In this document: piece after piece, positions 34,682 through 37,260 of the stretch
Layout: each line of letters opens with the position of its first letter
How positions within the stretch are numbered: position 1 is the stretch's first letter
NCBI RefSeq assembly: GCF_000689255.1
Contig: NZ_HG964448.1
Location: 1-37,260 of the forward strand
DNA: 37,260 nt
From: Mycobacterium triplex
Lineage (GTDB): Bacteria; Actinomycetota; Actinomycetes; Mycobacteriales; Mycobacteriaceae
Direction: 5' to 3'
Notes under the pieces: model-generated
What the model saw: only the letters and a program-made list of their open reading frames with translations
What the model was told of the DNA's origin: nothing
The model's database searches: none
Position numbers and translations under genes: made by a program

Positions 34682-36570
34682 GCTTAGTAGCACCAGATAG
34701 CTGGCGCCCCAGCGGGATTGATGATCTTGAGCCCGCGGCGTGGCAAGCTCTAAGGGACGACAGATCAACATGCGTGACGGCTGGACCAGGCGCCGGCAAA
34801 AGCGAGTTCCTTGCTCAGCGAGCAAGTTACCTGTTACTAACCGGTCTATGTCCAGCGCCGCGGCGCATACTCGCCATATCATTCAAACGCGACGCAGCCT
34901 CCAACCTCGAACGTAGAGTAGGACTTAGGGCGCCTGAACATGCCCACCGCTTTACGTCGATGACGTTTGACGCGTTTACAAAGCACATCGTGGACCGGTT
35001 CGGCACCCTGCTGCCCGGACGCTGGAAAATGGCTGGTGACTACAAGATCCAGTTCAGTAGCGATAGGCAAGTCGAAGATGTGTTGACGGAAGCATCGGCC
35101 AACGCTCCCGCAGGACTGAAAACGGCAATCGACGCCATTCCGCGCGGCACCTTCATGACGTCGATCCTGGGCACATACGCTCTCCCGATTAAGCCGGTCA
35201 GCCCGCCCAAAGCAGTCGACTACGCCGTCGAAGAGTGGTGGCGCAGAAGCTATCTGGAGCTGCCAACCCCCGTCGTGGAGTTTGTCATGTTGAATCGATT
35301 GGCAGAGTTGATTATACGGACCAGCCCACAGCTACAACGGGCGATTAACCTCACATACCCATATGTATTCGTGGACGAATTTCAGGACACAACTTTCGCG
35401 CAATACACCTTCCTAAGGTCACTATTTCGCCGAACTGCCACCGTCACGGCCGTGGGTGACCGCAAGCAACGCATCATGGGTTGGGCTGGCGCGCTGACTG
35501 ACGCCTTCTCAGAGTTTCAGCGTGACTTTGCGGCCGCTCCCTACGCCTTGCGGTGGAACTTCCGCTCGACGGAGGCGCTCGTTAATCTTCAGCACCGGTT
35601 CGCTCGACTCCTGGATTCAAACGCGACTACTGCAGCAGCGCAAGCGATCTCGGACATAGACGGCGAAGCTGCAACGATGTGGTCGTTCGGTACTGCACGG
35701 TTAGAGGCCCGCACGATAGCCGCTTACATTGCCGCCGATACTGAATCGACGGGCCGATCACCCGCAGACTACGCACTCATCGCGCGTCAAAGAGTGGCTG
35801 ATTTCGAGCCCGAGTTCCGTGACGCTCTAAGCGAGTACGACATCGTGGTCCGAAATGATGACGCCTCAGTCGGAAAGATGAAGCTTCAGGACCTACTGAA
35901 GGACAACTTGGCTCAGCTACTACTCGGAGTTCTCAAGCTCGCCGCGACTTCGCGCGGTGAAGAGGGTAGCCCCCAGGCTTGGGCCGGAGTCTCCTCCTCG
36001 ATAGCCAATCTGCGGAGTGGCGACGACCAGAGCGTTTTCGGCTCGGTCAGGACCGATGATGAACTTGCAGCACGCCTCCGCATTGTGCGTCAGTGGATGC
36101 GCGACCATGCATGCAACCAAGACGCAGTGGACGCGGTAGTCGACCTGGTAACAGAAATGATTTCTGTCATCACCGACGGTCGGATTTACAACCTCGCCGA
36201 CACAGCGGACGATTTTCAGGTCCGACAAGATGCTTTTCGCATGCGGCTTAAGACAGCATGTGCCGACGCTGGTTCCTGGCGTGCTGCTGTGACCGCTTAT
36301 GAAGCACGAGATGCAGTTCCACTCTTAACAATTCATCGAAGCAAAGGACTCGAATACCACACTGTATTTTTCTTGGGTTTAGATGATGACCAGTGGTGGG
36401 CGCACCAACGAGATCTCGAAGCGTCCATCGCCACATTCTTCGTAGGGCTATCGCGTGCTGCGCAACGAGTGGTCTTCACTCAGTGCGATACACGCGGTGG
36501 CCGACGCAACATCGCCGACCTCTACGAAATACTTGATCAGGCGGGTGTTCCGGTGACCAGATTCGGCTAG
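34678..36570 (+). CDS. gajB: UvrD/Rep-like SF1 helicase, GajB-like (Gabija)
   Basis: A 630-residue superfamily 1 helicase. Motif I AGPGAGKS (residues 35-42), Ia ISFKRDAASN (67-76), II VFVDEFQD (230-237), III AVGDRKQRIMGWAGA (258-272), IV LRWNFRS (291-297), V TIHRSKGLE (551-559), VI FVGLSRA with Arg593. All catalytic motifs are intact. In Gabija systems GajB binds the GajA tetramer and is activated by DNA ends. It is longer than the Bacillus protein (about 490). Start fixed by ATGA overlap with gajA. Both genes look less GC-rich than the arsenic/pst region, which suggests separate acquisition. Confidence 0.88.
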   Translation: MSLVAPDSWRPSGIDDLEPAAWQALRDDRSTCVTAGPGAGKSEFLAQRASYLLLTGLCPAPRRILAISFKRDAASNLERRVGLRAPEHAHRFTSMTFDAFTKHIVDRFGTLLPGRWKMAGDYKIQFSSDRQVEDVLTEASANAPAGLKTAIDAIPRGTFMTSILGTYALPIKPVSPPKAVDYAVEEWWRRSYLELPTPVVEFVMLNRLAELIIRTSPQLQRAINLTYPYVFVDEFQDTTFAQYTFLRSLFRRTATVTAVGDRKQRIMGWAGALTDAFSEFQRDFAAAPYALRWNFRSTEALVNLQHRFARLLDSNATTAAAQAISDIDGEAATMWSFGTARLEARTIAAYIAADTESTGRSPADYALIARQRVADFEPEFRDALSEYDIVVRNDDASVGKMKLQDLLKDNLAQLLLGVLKLAATSRGEEGSPQAWAGVSSSIANLRSGDDQSVFGSVRTDDELAARLRIVRQWMRDHACNQDAVDAVVDLVTEMISVITDGRIYNLADTADDFQVRQDAFRMRLKTACADAGSWRAAVTAYEARDAVPLLTIHRSKGLEYHTVFFLGLDDDQWWAHQRDLEASIATFFVGLSRAAQRVVFTQCDTRGGRRNIADLYEILDQAGVPVTRFG

Positions 36571-36703
36571 ACGGCCCGCATCAACCAGTCCGTTCCTTTA
36601 CATGCTCAACCATCAAGTGCGACTGAGGAATTGGCTATCTCACCGTCAGACAGCCGACATAAAATTATGAGTTGTACGACTAGGGCAGCCGGGAAGGAGG
36701 GGA

Positions 36704-37063
36704 ATGAAAATCGAGTTTATCGCGGCGGCGATGATGGCTACGACGATTTGGTGTGTGCCGGTGTCGAATGCCATTACCGCCGAGGAGGCGTGCAGGACTA
36801 CGTACAATTGGCCCATCCCGATGCCAGCATTGACAGGCTGGTCAATGGAGTACACCATGACGGACTCGACTACCTCGTGCTTCACCAACATCTCGGCCAT
36901 TGCGCCTGATGGTCACGACGTCATGAACGACACCATCAAAGCCCCTATCCCGTTCGGGTGGTGGAAGATCGCGACTCAGTCACCACCGGCAGGGACGAAG
37001 GTCCAGATGGACCAGCAGATCAAGTTGACCGTCGTGGAAGACCAGAACGCGCCCGGGCAATGA
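36704..37063 (+). CDS. Small secreted protein with PASTA-like C-terminus
   Basis: A 119-residue protein with an N-terminal signal peptide: MKIEFIAAAMMATTIWCVPV, cleavage probably after SNA near residue 23. Two cysteines (Cys30 and Cys59) could form a disulfide. The last 30 residues (WWKIATQSPPAGTKVQMD, then QIKLTVVED) follow the pattern of a PASTA repeat. GGAGGGG lies just before the ATG, one of the strongest ribosome sites in the window. No link with the defence genes is evident. Small exported proteins of this sort are common in mycobacteria. Confidence 0.7.
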   Translation: MKIEFIAAAMMATTIWCVPVSNAITAEEACRTTYNWPIPMPALTGWSMEYTMTDSTTSCFTNISAIAPDGHDVMNDTIKAPIPFGWWKIATQSPPAGTKVQMDQQIKLTVVEDQNAPGQ

Positions 37064-37260
37064 TCAACGGACCGGAATCAAGACGAAGCCGTCCACAGCA
37101 AGTGTTGAATTTCAAAAGCGACCAGGTCACCGAAGGCCACCGAACCTATCCGGCAGCATATTGAACGTGGGTTGCGGCCGGGTGCGTGCCGTGGCAACCG
37201 GACCTCGTATCACCAAACACTGCGCGTTCCTGCGGTCGATTCGTTGAGACAACTTGACGT

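Noticed and set aside
1..37260. CRISPR array, tRNA gene or integrase attachment site at a tRNA
   Set aside because: No regularly spaced repeats and no cloverleaf-like sequence were seen by eye.

Overview
The window is GC-rich DNA from an actinobacterium, most likely a Mycobacterium/Mycolicibacterium or close relative (order Mycobacteriales). The evidence is a CmtR-type Cd/Pb sensor, a CadI/ArsI lyase, an Acr3 arsenite pump, a fused ArsR-ArsC protein, frequent GTG starts, many ATGA gene overlaps and at least one probable leaderless promoter. No ribosomal, tRNA or core housekeeping gene was seen, so this looks like accessory DNA: a plasmid or genomic island built of modules.

Layout. (1) 47-6201: four overlapping genes for three tyrosine recombinases and a small TnpC-like HTH protein, all on the plus strand; a Tn554-like recombinase cassette. 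(2) 6636-9706: a minus-strand Cys-rich hypothetical gene, divergent from an AAA+ ATPase gene that abuts a gene for a small zinc-ribbon protein. (3) 9707-10244: a gene-poor stretch with possible remnants and hairpins. (4) 10245-12594: a TauE/SafE exporter, a thioredoxin-like protein, a CmtR-type sensor and a cation (CDF) exporter with a Cys-rich tail. (5) 12687-17412: the arsenic core: acr3 and its arsR, an MFS transporter, arsI/cadI, a second arsR and an arsR-arsC fusion. (6) 17490-23194: two phosphate-binding lipoproteins with a flavoprotein disulfide reductase gene between them, then pstC and pstA; no pstB is present. (7) 23381-23643: the tail of a lost arsR joined to an orphan Phd/YefM antitoxin gene. 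(8) 23674-36570: a defence island. A giant HNH-NACHT gene and a giant NERD-STAND gene are divergent, then come an Mrr-like nuclease, a mosaic of gene remnants, and a two-gene Gabija-type system (OLD nuclease plus UvrD-like helicase). (9) 36704-37063: a small secreted protein with a PASTA-like C-terminus.

How the genes work together (inference). Modules 4-6 form a metal and arsenic island: arsenate reduction (ArsR-ArsC), arsenite efflux (Acr3), C-As bond cleavage (ArsI), Cd/Pb sensing and cation export, and phosphate capture that would help a cell take up phosphate in the presence of arsenate. The ABC transporter would need an ATPase encoded elsewhere. Module 8 carries three or four nuclease-bearing systems that probably act against phage or plasmids. 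The most novel item is the divergent pair of large STAND-type NTPases with two different nuclease heads. A diverged 129-bp partial copy of the HNH-NACHT gene upstream of the Gabija genes shows that related genes have come and gone at this site.
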